From an uncultured Lachnospiraceae bacterium (lineage in GTDB: Bacteria > Bacillota > Clostridia > Lachnospirales > Lachnospiraceae), in the NCBI GenBank assembly GCA_947166015.1, contig CAMVCQ010000012.1, forward strand, positions 1-35,219: DNA of 35,219 nucleotides. Reading direction: 5' to 3'. Of this stretch, positions 7,279 through 15,298 are shown piece after piece. The notes beneath the pieces were generated by a model, which worked only from the letters and a program-made list of their open reading frames with translations, was not told the origin of the DNA and ran no database searches. A program made the translations under genes and the position numbers. Position 1 is the first letter of the stretch. The number at the start of each line of letters is the position of its first letter.

Positions 7279-9843
7279 TTGACAAACGACAAAGAAAGAG
7301 ATAACGAGATACAGAGTATCGGACAGCTTGGACTTGTCATAACTATACTGGTATTCTCTGTAGTTTTGATCATTTTTAACAGAGTTTACGGATGGGAGAT
7401 ATGGACGGTACCGCTTTTTGCGGGGATAGTACCGCTGTGTCTTTTTTTGCATATTTCCGGAAGGTTTGATGCGCGTGTCAGAACAAATTGCTATGCCGTG
7501 ATACTTATGCTGGAGATGTTTTACTACGCAGCAAATATCGAAACATCCTATGAGTCAGCATCTGTTATCATTGTAGTTATGATCGTTCTTGCGCTTGCGA
7601 GGCACCGCAGGCTCGTCCTGATCAGCGGTGGCGTGGGAGCTTGTGCACTCGCGTTTCAGCTTATACTGATAAGCGGTTCCAAAGATTTTACAATTGATCT
7701 GAATCACGTTATCAGATGGATGTGGTCATTTTTTGTTGTAGCACTTGCCATGGTGATACTTGAAAGGCTTGTGGTGACCTGGAAATCAAATACCCAAAAA
7801 TACGAAGAACATATAGAAGAAATCGAGTCGGTGAACAAAAGCGCGGGAGACTTTCTCGCCAATGTCTCACATGAGATCAGAACTCCGATAAACGCTGTCA
7901 TAGGACTGAGCGGAGTGATCCTTGACAAAAGCCTGCCCGGTATCATCAGAGACGATATGCTCTCCATCAGTGACGCCGGAAAAAGGGTGGCACAGCAGGT
8001 GAGTGACATCCTTGATTATTCTGAGATCGAGGGCGGCAAGCTGGTGATAAATGCAGAGGATTACATGATGTCCTCTCTGCTAAATGACCTTGTGATGGAG
8101 CTTAGGCACTACCAGAAGGCCGGCGTGGAGGTCGTGATCGATGTGGATCCCGACATCCCGCTTACGATGAATACAGATGCTTCGAAGCTGAAAAAAATCC
8201 TCTGGCACCTGATCGTAAACGGTATCAAGTACACCAAAGAGGGCGGAGTGTATGTCCGTATCAATATCAAAGATCATCCAAACGGAACAAATCTCTGCGT
8301 GGAGGTTTCCGATACCGGTGTAGGTATGAGTGAGGATGAGCTCAGCAGGGCGTTTGAGAGGTTCTATCAGACTGATTCGAGCAGGACAAGGTCTTCAAAC
8401 GGTCTGGGACTGGGGCTTTCCATAGTGGCCGGATTTGTGCAGGCACTCGGAGGATTTATCACGGTCGAGAGCGAAAAAAATGTAGGAACTACCGTCAAAC
8501 TCAGCATTCCACAAAAGGTTATCGATCCGGGAGCTTGTATGTCTGTTTCTGATCCTGACGAGTTGAGGATCGGAGGATTTTTGTGCTTTGAAAAGTATCC
8601 TCATCCAAATGTGAGACATTACTATGATAACCTCGTGAAAAACATAGTTCGGGGACTCGGTGTCACGATGAACCGTGTTGACAATGTTGCCGATCTCAAA
8701 AAGCTGGTAGCACAGATGTCTCTGACGCATCTGTTTGTTGGAGAAAAAGAGTATGTTGATAATAGAGCTTACATAGATGAGCTTGCGAAAACAGTTCGCG
8801 TTGAGGTTGTTGCGGGGGGCTGTCTCAGGATTTCCGAAGGATCAAAAGCGCACCTGATGCCCAAACCTTTCTACTGCTTCCCGGTCGTGTCGGCGCTGAG
8901 TTTAACCAGCGAAGACGACGGAGACAATGAAGGAAGAATGGTCCTTGACGGAGTTCGCGGGCTTGTTGTGGATGATGAACCGATGAACCTGATCGTTGCC
9001 ACAGGCATCCTGAAAGGCTACGGTATGGAGATAGAGACGGCTGACTCGGGCGTTGAATCCATAAAAATGTTTGCCGAAAACGACTATGATATCATTTTTA
9101 TGGATCATATGATGCCCGGTATGGACGGAGTTGAAGCTATGAAACGTCTCAAGTCCGATGCAGCCAGGGAGAGGAGAGATGTTTCGATAGTAGCGCTTAC
9201 CGCCAATACCATAAGCTCCGCAAGAGAGATGTTTGCAAGAGAGGGATTTGACGGATTTATAAGTAAACCTATAGAGATAACCGAGCTCGAAAGAGTCCTG
9301 AAAAAAGTCCTTCCCAAAAACCTTGTTTCATTCACATTTGAGGAGTCCCCAAAAGAGGATATTTCAGATGCATTTGTTGAGGGGGATGCCGTAGTTCATA
9401 CTTCACCACTCAAAGAAGTCGGGATAGACACTGCAAAAGGGCTCACATACTGTCAGCATGATGAGAGTTTTTACACAGAGCTTTTGCAGCAATTTGTGAG
9501 AGAGTCGGAAGAAAAGAAGGCCAATCTGACCGAATGCTATGAAAAAGAAGATGCCAAAAACTACGCAATATACGTACACGCACTCAAAAGCACCGCAAAA
9601 ATGATCGGAGCGACCGAGTTATCCGGCGAGGCAAAACAGCTTGAGGAGGCTTCAAAAGCAGGCAAATTTGATGTAGTCAAGGCTTCACACGATGGAATGA
9701 TGGAAAGATATGATCTGATCGTGAAAAAAATATCCGAGGTCTGCTCAGGTGCAACTGCCGGAGCGGAAACGGAAGAGATTTTGGAATTCAGTCCTTTGGA
9801 GGATGAAATTATAGAGTTTATACCTGAGGGAGGTGAGGACTGA
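7279..9843 (+). CDS. Membrane hybrid sensor histidine kinase with receiver and Hpt domains
   Basis: This is an 854-aa protein. Hydrophobic helices cover about residues 14-155 with no large extracellular loop. They are followed by HisKA with H198 in NVSHEIRTPIN, an ATPase domain (VNGIKYTKEGG, DTGVGMSEDE, GLGLGLSIV), a degenerate receiver-like segment at about 416-535 lacking the acceptor Asp, a true receiver with D609 in FMDHMMPGMDG, and a C-terminal Hpt with H767 in HALKSTAKMIGA. All parts of a full intramolecular phosphorelay are present. The TTG at 7279 is preferred over the GTG at 7273 because GGGAG lies 8 nt before it. The stop of the HD-GYP gene is at 7274-7276, so translation is probably coupled. 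The partner is likely that regulator. The signal is unknown. Confidence 0.93.
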   Translation: MTNDKERDNEIQSIGQLGLVITILVFSVVLIIFNRVYGWEIWTVPLFAGIVPLCLFLHISGRFDARVRTNCYAVILMLEMFYYAANIETSYESASVIIVVMIVLALARHRRLVLISGGVGACALAFQLILISGSKDFTIDLNHVIRWMWSFFVVALAMVILERLVVTWKSNTQKYEEHIEEIESVNKSAGDFLANVSHEIRTPINAVIGLSGVILDKSLPGIIRDDMLSISDAGKRVAQQVSDILDYSEIEGGKLVINAEDYMMSSLLNDLVMELRHYQKAGVEVVIDVDPDIPLTMNTDASKLKKILWHLIVNGIKYTKEGGVYVRINIKDHPNGTNLCVEVSDTGVGMSEDELSRAFERFYQTDSSRTRSSNGLGLGLSIVAGFVQALGGFITVESEKNVGTTVKLSIPQKVIDPGACMSVSDPDELRIGGFLCFEKYPHPNVRHYYDNLVKNIVRGLGVTMNRVDNVADLKKLVAQMSLTHLFVGEKEYVDNRAYIDELAKTVRVEVVAGGCLRISEGSKAHLMPKPFYCFPVVSALSLTSEDDGDNEGRMVLDGVRGLVVDDEPMNLIVATGILKGYGMEIETADSGVESIKMFAENDYDIIFMDHMMPGMDGVEAMKRLKSDAARERRDVSIVALTANTISSAREMFAREGFDGFISKPIEITELERVLKKVLPKNLVSFTFEESPKEDISDAFVEGDAVVHTSPLKEVGIDTAKGLTYCQHDESFYTELLQQFVRESEEKKANLTECYEKEDAKNYAIYVHALKSTAKMIGATELSGEAKQLEEASKAGKFDVVKASHDGMMERYDLIVKKISEVCSGATAGAETEEILEFSPLEDEIIEFIPEGGED

Positions 9844-9845
9844 GT

Positions 9846-12584
9846 ATGAAGGGATTATATGAGTTTATCATGAAGCCGGGTTTTCATGATCCGTTTAAAA
9901 ACAAGATCAGAAAACAAGGGATACAATCCGCCCTAAATATAGCCTCCGTAGTCAGTCCGACAGTGATCATCGGCGAAGTAGGGTACTTGATCGCCGCGCT
10001 TGTTTCACCGCAGTTGTTCAAAGATCATTACCTGATGTATGTGTCGTTATTTATATTTTTTATAATTTGTACAGCCGTGTACTATGTGATCACATTGTGG
10101 GTAAAAAAAGACTATGAGATCAGATATCGCTTTGTCCCATGGATAAACTCTGTAGCAGCGACGCTGCTTATCGGGTGGGCGGTTGTGTACAGTATCGTGG
10201 ACACCAGCATGTACTCGCATGTGGAGATAATGATGTTTGTAGTAACGTCATTGTGCATCCCGTTTTGTATGTATCTGGAGCCGATTGTTTATGTTGTTAT
10301 TTCACTGGCATCTTTTTCGGCGTTATTGGTACTGTTTTTCTCGCAGGGAGTCGAGCTTGCATTTTTGAAAAATAATGTAGGCGACTTTATCATCTATGCT
10401 ATAGTGCAGATCGCACTGGGGGTCGCGCTTTTGTATACGAGGTACAAAAGCGGCAGAAGGATCCTCGAATCCGAGGCGCAAAAAAAAGAGCTCGAGGGAC
10501 TGTCACAGGCTCAGAACACATTTTTCTCTAATATGAGCCATGAGATAAGGACACCGATAAATACGATCATAGGCTTAAACGAGATGATCCTCAGGGAGGA
10601 GATATCCGATGAGGTGGCACAGGATGCTGCCAATATCCAGTCCGCCGGAAAAATGCTTTTGCATTTGATAAATGACATCCTCGATATGTCAAAGCTTGAG
10701 TCGGGTCAGATGGAGATCGTGAATTCTACATACAACACAGCCGATATGCTTTCGGATATAGTCGGGATGCTTTGGATCAGAGCGCAGGACAAAGGACTGA
10801 AATTCTCCGTAGAGGTCGAGCCGAGCCTCCCGTCGCAGCTTGTGGGAGATGAAATGCGTATCAGGCAGGTTCTGATCAACATCCTGAATAACGCCATCAA
10901 GTACACAAAAGAGGGCTCTGTCAAGCTCTCTATCCAATGTGAGAATCAGGGTTCAAACACATCCAAGATCATATACACCGTATCGGATACGGGGATGGGT
11001 ATCAGAAAAGAAAACATCCCGCATCTGTTTGATGCGTTCAAAAGAATGGATGAGGAAAAAAATAAATACATCGAGGGTACCGGGCTTGGTCTTTCCATAG
11101 TCAAACAGCTCGTAGATATGATGAATGGTACGATCACGGTAAACAGTATATACATGAAAGGCTCGACATTTATCGTAGAGATCCCGCAGGAGATCGCCGA
11201 TGATACCGAGGTCGGAGATATCGGTGAAAAAAGTGGAGGCGTCCTCAGAAAAGACTACAAGGTAAGCTTTACCGCTCCGAAAGCGAGAGTGCTTGCCGTA
11301 GATGACACTCAGTCAAACCTTTTGGTCGTGACAAAGCTTTTGAGGGAGACTGAAGTACAGATAGATACCGTCGAAAGCGGAAAAGAAGCTCTCGAGAAAA
11401 CCCTGAGTGAAAAATACGATGTTATATTTATGGATCATCTGATGCCTGAAATGGACGGAGTGAGCTGTATGCACGCCATCAGAGATCAGATCGGCGGTAT
11501 GTCAAAAGATGCGAAGATAGTTGTTCTCACTGCCAATGCCGGCAAAGAGAGTCAGATATTGTACGCAAACGAGGGCTTTGACGGGTATCTTTTGAAACCC
11601 GTGAGCGGTGAGGCACTCGAAAAAGAGCTCTATCACCAGCTTCCAAAAGAGCTTGTAGAGGTCGAGGATAATGAAGACAACGGCGAGATCCTCGAAGAGA
11701 GTATGGCTTGGATGCAGACGCGAAACAGAAAAAGGCTGATCACGATCACTACCGAAAGCGTGGCGGATATCCCCAAAAGCATTTTGGAAAAATACTCAAT
11801 AGGAGTGATACCGCATCGAGTCTGCACAGAGAAGGGTGACTTTGATGACGGAGAAGAGATAGAGTCAAGCGGACTTATCGCATTTATGGAGAAAAACTCA
11901 ACCGCGGTCAAAACAGAGGTCCCCGGTGTCAAAGAACACGAGGTATTTTTCGCAGAGCAGCTTGAAAAATCGAGAAACATCGTACATATATCCCTGTCCT
12001 CGGGGGTTGAGAGATCCGGGTACTACCACGCGGTCGAAGCTTCAAAAGCGTTTGACAATGTAACTGTTATAGACTCCAGACACCTTTCATCAGGTATGGG
12101 GCTTTTGGTTGCAGAAGCCGCAAGGCTTGCCTCTCAGGGTGCTTCAGTGGACGATATATCAGAGAAGATCGAAAAAATGAGAGATGCCGTGGAGACAAGC
12201 TTCGTAGTTGACAACCTTGATTATCTTGCCAGAGCCGATCAGGTCGGAAACAGTGTTGCAAAAGTCATCAAGTCATTTTTGTTCCATCCTGTTATCCGAA
12301 TGAAAAAAGGAAAAATGGGTGTCGGAGGGCTTATATTCGGTTCACGTGAGCATAGCTGGAAAAAATATATGGCACAATGCTACAAAAAAATGACCAACTG
12401 TGATCGCAAATACCTGTTTATAACGTATGTCGGACTTACAAAAAGGGAGCTTGATTTCCTGAAAAACGAGGTCGAAAAGCACTGGGATTTTGAAAACGTG
12501 ATCGTTCAGAAGGCTTCACCGTCAATTGCCGTAAACTGCGGTCCGGGGACATTTGGTCTTTTGTTTGTGAGGTCGGAGTATTGA
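9846..12584 (+). CDS. Membrane hybrid histidine kinase fused to a C-terminal DegV/FakB-like lipid-binding domain
   Basis: This is a 912-aa protein. About six hydrophobic helices (25-195) lead into HisKA with H232 in NMSHEIRTPIN, an ATPase domain (NNAIKYTKEG, DTGMGI, GTGLGLSIV) and a receiver with D530 in FMDHLMPEMDG. Residues 630-910 then match the DegV fold: ITTESVADIPKSILEKY with a nearby VIPHRV, the ISLSSG segment with S718-S719, DSRHLSSGMGLLVAEAARLAS, and a closing GPGTFGLLF. DegV/FakB proteins bind fatty acids and present them to the kinase FakA. Here the usual His before the final GPG is Asn (N897) and the first motif has Glu in place of Asp, so ligand handling may differ. There is no Hpt. 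It starts 2 nt after the preceding kinase gene, so it is in the same operon. A fatty-acid-sensing or fatty-acid-coupled kinase is my inference. Confidence 0.9.
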   Translation: MKGLYEFIMKPGFHDPFKNKIRKQGIQSALNIASVVSPTVIIGEVGYLIAALVSPQLFKDHYLMYVSLFIFFIICTAVYYVITLWVKKDYEIRYRFVPWINSVAATLLIGWAVVYSIVDTSMYSHVEIMMFVVTSLCIPFCMYLEPIVYVVISLASFSALLVLFFSQGVELAFLKNNVGDFIIYAIVQIALGVALLYTRYKSGRRILESEAQKKELEGLSQAQNTFFSNMSHEIRTPINTIIGLNEMILREEISDEVAQDAANIQSAGKMLLHLINDILDMSKLESGQMEIVNSTYNTADMLSDIVGMLWIRAQDKGLKFSVEVEPSLPSQLVGDEMRIRQVLINILNNAIKYTKEGSVKLSIQCENQGSNTSKIIYTVSDTGMGIRKENIPHLFDAFKRMDEEKNKYIEGTGLGLSIVKQLVDMMNGTITVNSIYMKGSTFIVEIPQEIADDTEVGDIGEKSGGVLRKDYKVSFTAPKARVLAVDDTQSNLLVVTKLLRETEVQIDTVESGKEALEKTLSEKYDVIFMDHLMPEMDGVSCMHAIRDQIGGMSKDAKIVVLTANAGKESQILYANEGFDGYLLKPVSGEALEKELYHQLPKELVEVEDNEDNGEILEESMAWMQTRNRKRLITITTESVADIPKSILEKYSIGVIPHRVCTEKGDFDDGEEIESSGLIAFMEKNSTAVKTEVPGVKEHEVFFAEQLEKSRNIVHISLSSGVERSGYYHAVEASKAFDNVTVIDSRHLSSGMGLLVAEAARLASQGASVDDISEKIEKMRDAVETSFVVDNLDYLARADQVGNSVAKVIKSFLFHPVIRMKKGKMGVGGLIFGSREHSWKKYMAQCYKKMTNCDRKYLFITYVGLTKRELDFLKNEVEKHWDFENVIVQKASPSIAVNCGPGTFGLLFVRSEY

Positions 12585-12592
12585 AAAATCAC

Positions 12593-12648
12593 TTGATTTA
12601 ATAAGATAAACATGTTACTATAAGGCTTGACGGTTTTTTTGACCGTCA
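12593..12648 (+). promoter_or_regulatory. Candidate promoter and leader hairpin for the small membrane peptide
   Basis: TTGATT (12593-12598) and TACTAT (12616-12621) are 17 nt apart, an acceptable sigma-A promoter starting just beyond the kinase stop. TGACGGT (12628-12634) pairs perfectly with ACCGTCA (12642-12648) around a T-rich loop, giving a small hairpin near the expected 5' end of the transcript. Confidence 0.4.
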
Positions 12649-12675
12649 TTACATCGGGATGAAAGGATGATGATT

Positions 12676-12804
12676 ATGAGTACCGGAGTTGCAGTAGGAG
12701 TGGTTATTGGGATCGTTATTCTCGCAGTTATAGTTGTTGCATCGGTTGTATCGGCTGTCATAGGCGGTGCGGTTTCAAACACGATCGGAGATGAGAATAA
12801 TTAA
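12676..12804 (+). CDS. Small hydrophobic membrane peptide, 42 aa
   Basis: This short open frame encodes a glycine-, valine- and alanine-rich helix (residues 4-33, GVAVGVVIGIVILAVIVVAS and on) with a short polar tail ending GDENN. GAAAGGA at 12661-12667 is 8 nt before the ATG at 12676; in-frame ATGs at 12667 and 12670 lie within or too close to that site. The composition, ribosome-binding site and position in an otherwise empty 305-nt gap support a real gene. It looks like a single-pass or hairpin-inserting membrane peptide. I recognise no family; small regulatory peptide, toxin-like peptide or membrane-complex subunit are all possible. It has a candidate promoter of its own. Confidence 0.65.
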   Translation: MSTGVAVGVVIGIVILAVIVVASVVSAVIGGAVSNTIGDENN

Positions 12805-12823
12805 TTGATTCGGTTATTTTTTT

Positions 12824-12857
12824 GCGGCGGAAGTGCGTTCATTTTTGTGCCGCTTTT
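12824..12857 (+). terminator. Weak hairpin after the small membrane peptide
   Basis: GCGGC (12824-12828) pairs with GCCGC (12849-12853), followed by TTTT. The 20-nt loop makes this a weak terminator at best, so some readthrough into the SEC-C gene is likely. Confidence 0.3.
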
Positions 12858-12889
12858 GAAAAAATGCCGTATAGATGGAGGAATTATCA

Positions 12890-13399
12890 ATGGCTTTATT
12901 ACAGGACTGGCGTGATTATGCTTACAGTGAGGAAATGCAGACTACGCCTGACGGACAGAAATTTTGGCAAAAGTATTTTGAACTCGAAAAAGGGATATAC
13001 GAGCAGCTTTTGGAGGATCCGACACAGGTTGTTTCGGGTACCGTAAAAGAGCTTGCAGAAAAATACGATGTACCGCTTTCCATGATGGTTGGATTTCTTG
13101 ACGGAGTCAATGACTCCCTGAAGGAGCAAAACCCTATCGAAGAAATGGAAGAGGACACTCAGGTAAAAATCGATCTCGAGCTTGAAACTCTCTACAAAAA
13201 CATGGTTGATTGCAATGCCGACTGGCTCTACAATCTTCCGCAGTGGGACAAGCTGATCGATGAGGATAGGAGAAAAGAGCTCTACAAAGAGCAGAAGGCT
13301 TCAGGCACGATCCACAAAGAGGATAGAAAGGTCGGAAGAAACGATCCCTGTCCATGCGGATCAGGCAAAAAGTACAAATACTGCTGTGGGCGCAACTGA
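12890..13399 (+). CDS. SEC-C zinc-motif protein, 169 aa
   Basis: The C-terminus is a canonical SEC-C motif, [19 protein letters not shown], the zinc-binding module found at the end of SecA and in many small proteins, where it helps contact SecB or the ribosome. The first 140 residues are helical and charged and match no family I can name with confidence. The start is the ATG at 12890 with GGAGG (12877-12881) 8 nt upstream; the in-frame ATG at 12875 overlaps that site. The stop codon overlaps the start of tgt by one base, so translation is probably coupled. A link to ribosomes or protein export is only suggested by the motif and by nearby yajC. Confidence 0.85.
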   Translation: MALLQDWRDYAYSEEMQTTPDGQKFWQKYFELEKGIYEQLLEDPTQVVSGTVKELAEKYDVPLSMMVGFLDGVNDSLKEQNPIEEMEEDTQVKIDLELETLYKNMVDCNADWLYNLPQWDKLIDEDRRKELYKEQKASGTIHKEDRKVGRNDPCPCGSGKKYKYCCGRN

Positions 13400-14526
13400 T
13401 GTACGAAGTAGTTGCTACTGACGGCTTAGCCAAAACCGCAAGGATGACGACGGTCCACGGTGAGATAGAAACCCCGGTGTTTATGAATGTCGGGACTGTG
13501 GCTGCCATCAAAGGAGCGGTTTCGTCTATAGACCTCGAAGAAATAGGAACGCAGGTGGAACTGTGCAACACATATCACCTTCATTTGCGGCCGGGAGACA
13601 AAGTTGTCCGAGAGCTTGGAGGTCTTCACAGGTTTATGAACTGGCATCGCCCGATACTTACAGACTCGGGTGGGTTTCAGGTTTTTTCTCTGGCAGATCT
13701 GAGAAAAATAAAAGAAGAGGGCGTCGAGTTTGCGTCTCATATAGACGGGCACCGCATTTTTATGGGGCCCGAGGAGAGTATGCAGATACAGTCAAATCTG
13801 GGTTCCACGATAGCTATGGCCTTTGATGAATGTCCCTCCTCTACAGCTGACAGAGACTATATACAGGCATCGGTTGACCGCACAACGAGGTGGCTCGTCA
13901 GATGCAAAAATGAGATGGAGAGACTCAACTCTCTTCCGGACACCATCAATCCGGACCAGATGCTGTTTGGTATCAATCAGGGCGCGACGTATGAGGATAT
14001 CCGCATAGAGCACGCCCAAAAAATAACAGAGCTCAACCTTCCGGGCTACGCCATAGGAGGACTTGCGGTCGGAGAGACACATGACGAGATGTATCGCATA
14101 CTCGATGTGACAGTGCCGCATTTGCCAAAGGATAAGCCTGTTTACCTGATGGGAGTCGGAACTCCTGAAAATATATTGGAGAGCATCGACCGTGGCGTGG
14201 ACTTTTTTGACTGCGTTTATCCATCACGAAACGGACGACATGGACACGCATATACATTTTCCGGAAAGCTGAATCTAAACAATGCAGCTTACGAAAAAGA
14301 CGACCGTCCGATAGAGGAAGGCTGTGATTGCCCGGTTTGCCGACATCATAGCAGAGCCTATATCAGACATCTTTTGAAGGCAAAAGAAATGCTCGGTATG
14401 AGATTGCTTGTACTGCACAATCTCTATTTCTACAACAAGCTTGTCGAGGGAGCGAGAGAAGCTATACGCGAGGGCAGATACAAGGATTACAAAGATAAAA
14501 CTATCGCTTCAATGACAAATAAATAA
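13399..14526 (+). CDS. tgt: Queuine/preQ1 tRNA-guanine transglycosylase
   Basis: Tgt exchanges guanine 34 of GUN-anticodon tRNAs for the queuosine precursor preQ1. At 375 aa it has the usual length. The active-site Asp is D89 in TDSGGFQVFSL, the second catalytic Asp is D271 in FFDCVYPSRNGRHG, and the zinc site is CDCPVC followed downstream by a His-containing segment. LMGVGTPENILESI is also typical. The start at 13399 overlaps the preceding TGA as TGATG. The longer frame back to 13354 would lie inside the SEC-C gene and is rejected. No queuosine biosynthesis genes are nearby; yajC follows, and tgt-yajC pairing is common in bacteria. Confidence 0.97.
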   Translation: MYEVVATDGLAKTARMTTVHGEIETPVFMNVGTVAAIKGAVSSIDLEEIGTQVELCNTYHLHLRPGDKVVRELGGLHRFMNWHRPILTDSGGFQVFSLADLRKIKEEGVEFASHIDGHRIFMGPEESMQIQSNLGSTIAMAFDECPSSTADRDYIQASVDRTTRWLVRCKNEMERLNSLPDTINPDQMLFGINQGATYEDIRIEHAQKITELNLPGYAIGGLAVGETHDEMYRILDVTVPHLPKDKPVYLMGVGTPENILESIDRGVDFFDCVYPSRNGRHGHAYTFSGKLNLNNAAYEKDDRPIEEGCDCPVCRHHSRAYIRHLLKAKEMLGMRLLVLHNLYFYNKLVEGAREAIREGRYKDYKDKTIASMTNK

Positions 14527-14535
14527 ACAGGATAC

Positions 14536-14588
14536 GGCGTGCAAAGATCACGGTACACAGTGATATCAAAAGTGATCATCCGCACGTC
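14536..14588 (+). other. Nested inverted repeats between tgt and yajC
   Basis: An outer stem, GGCGTGC (14536-14542) with GCACGTC (14582-14588), encloses GATCAC (14546-14551), which can pair either with GTGAT at 14560-14564 or with GTGATC at 14572-14577. The two pairings exclude each other. No T-run follows, so a plain terminator is unlikely. It may be an mRNA processing or stability element. Confidence 0.4.
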
Positions 14589-14623
14589 CCTAAAATAAAA
14601 TCACCAAAAAAAGGAGAGTAACA

Positions 14624-14914
14624 ATGGGTGCATCAGGAGGAACAATAGGAATTATCGTACTGTATGTCGTTATCATCGCTGCTTTTTATTTCATTGCGAT
14701 ACGACCAAACAGAAAAAAAGAGAAAGAGCATCAGGCTTTGATGAGCGCTGTTGAGGTTGGGGATTCCATCCTGACTACCAGCGGCTTCTACGGAGTTGTG
14801 ATAGACATCCCTTCGGATGATGTCATTATCGTTGAGTTCGGAAGCAACAAAAACTGCCGAATCCCAATGCAGAAAAACGCCATCGTCGAGGTTGAAAAAG
14901 AATCACAGGATTGA
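14624..14914 (+). CDS. yajC: Preprotein translocase accessory subunit YajC
   Basis: YajC is a small inner-membrane protein associated with the SecDF part of the Sec translocase. At 96 aa it has one N-terminal helix (about residues 7-25, ending FYFIAIRPNRKKEKEH), which is the family signature, followed by a beta-rich cytoplasmic domain (VGDSILTTSGFYGVVIDI). AAAGGAGAG lies 8-10 nt before the ATG at 14624. secD and secF are not in this window. It sits between tgt and the SCIFF genes; a strong promoter begins only 7 nt after its stop. Confidence 0.95.
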   Translation: MGASGGTIGIIVLYVVIIAAFYFIAIRPNRKKEKEHQALMSAVEVGDSILTTSGFYGVVIDIPSDDVIIVEFGSNKNCRIPMQKNAIVEVEKESQD

Positions 14915-14920
14915 TTCCGC

Positions 14921-14949
14921 TTGACAGTGGTTATGCCAGATGCTATAAT
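14921..14949 (+). promoter_or_regulatory. Perfect-consensus extended -10 promoter of the SCIFF gene
   Basis: TTGACA (14921-14926) and TATAAT (14944-14949) are separated by 17 nt, and TGC immediately precedes the -10. This matches the sigma-A consensus at every hexamer position plus the extended -10, and is the strongest promoter seen in the window. Expected transcription start is near 14956. Confidence 0.9.
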
Positions 14950-14957
14950 CAATTCGT

Positions 14958-15026
14958 TGACAGGCACAGCTTGTCAGCGAGCTTTTGAGCACAAACAAAT
15001 AAGTGCGGGACATTTTTATCGCACTT
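14958..15026 (+). other. SCIFF mRNA leader with two hairpins
   Basis: TGACAGGC (14958-14965) pairs with GCTTGTCA (14969-14976, one wobble) almost exactly at the predicted 5' end of the transcript. AAGTGCG (15001-15007) pairs with CGCACTT (15020-15026) and ends 6 nt before the GGAGG of the SCIFF gene. The 5' hairpin could protect the mRNA from decay and the second could keep the start site open; both roles are inferred. Confidence 0.55.
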
Positions 15027-15042
15027 TAGAATGGAGGAAACT

Positions 15043-15189
15043 ATGGAACGCATTAAAACTATTACAACAAAGAACCTTAAGGATACAGTTAAAACAGGTG
15101 GATGTGGCGAGTGCCAGACATCCTGCCAGTCAGCTTGCAAAACATCCTGCACAGTAGGAAACCAGACCTGCGAGCAGGCTAAGCGCTGA
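15043..15189 (+). CDS. scfA: SCIFF ranthipeptide precursor, 48 aa
   Basis: This is the conserved Clostridia peptide called SCIFF (six cysteines in forty-five residues). After a leader beginning MERIKTITTKNLKDTV, the core carries six cysteines at positions 21, 24, 28, 32, 36 and 43, in CGECQTSCQSACKTSC and then NQTCEQAKR. In studied relatives the radical-SAM partner joins Cys to Thr side positions by thioether bonds; the thiol and Thr residues needed are present. The product is thought to be secreted or signalling, but its role is not settled. GGAGG at 15033-15037 is 5 nt before the ATG. It lies 109 nt upstream of its maturase. Confidence 0.95.
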   Translation: MERIKTITTKNLKDTVKTGGCGECQTSCQSACKTSCTVGNQTCEQAKR

Positions 15190-15224
15190 TCGTATATCAC
15201 TATTATTTGAAACGTTTCTATTTC

Positions 15225-15252
15225 ACCCCAGGCGCGTTTTGTGCCATGGGGT
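15225..15252 (+). terminator. Hairpin between SCIFF precursor and maturase genes
   Basis: ACCCCAGGCGC (15225-15235) pairs with GTGCCATGGGGT (15241-15252), with one bulged A, one wobble and a 5-nt loop. A short TTGTTTG follows. It could act as a partial terminator or mRNA-stabilising end, giving more precursor than maturase transcript. Confidence 0.6.
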
Positions 15253-15298
15253 TGTTTGAATTATAACCGAAATTAAACATTATTGACAAAGGAAAAAT

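Noticed and set aside
14921..15157. 78-aa open frame over the SCIFF gene
   Set aside because: It begins in the -35 box of the promoter and is out of frame with the recognisable six-cysteine peptide.
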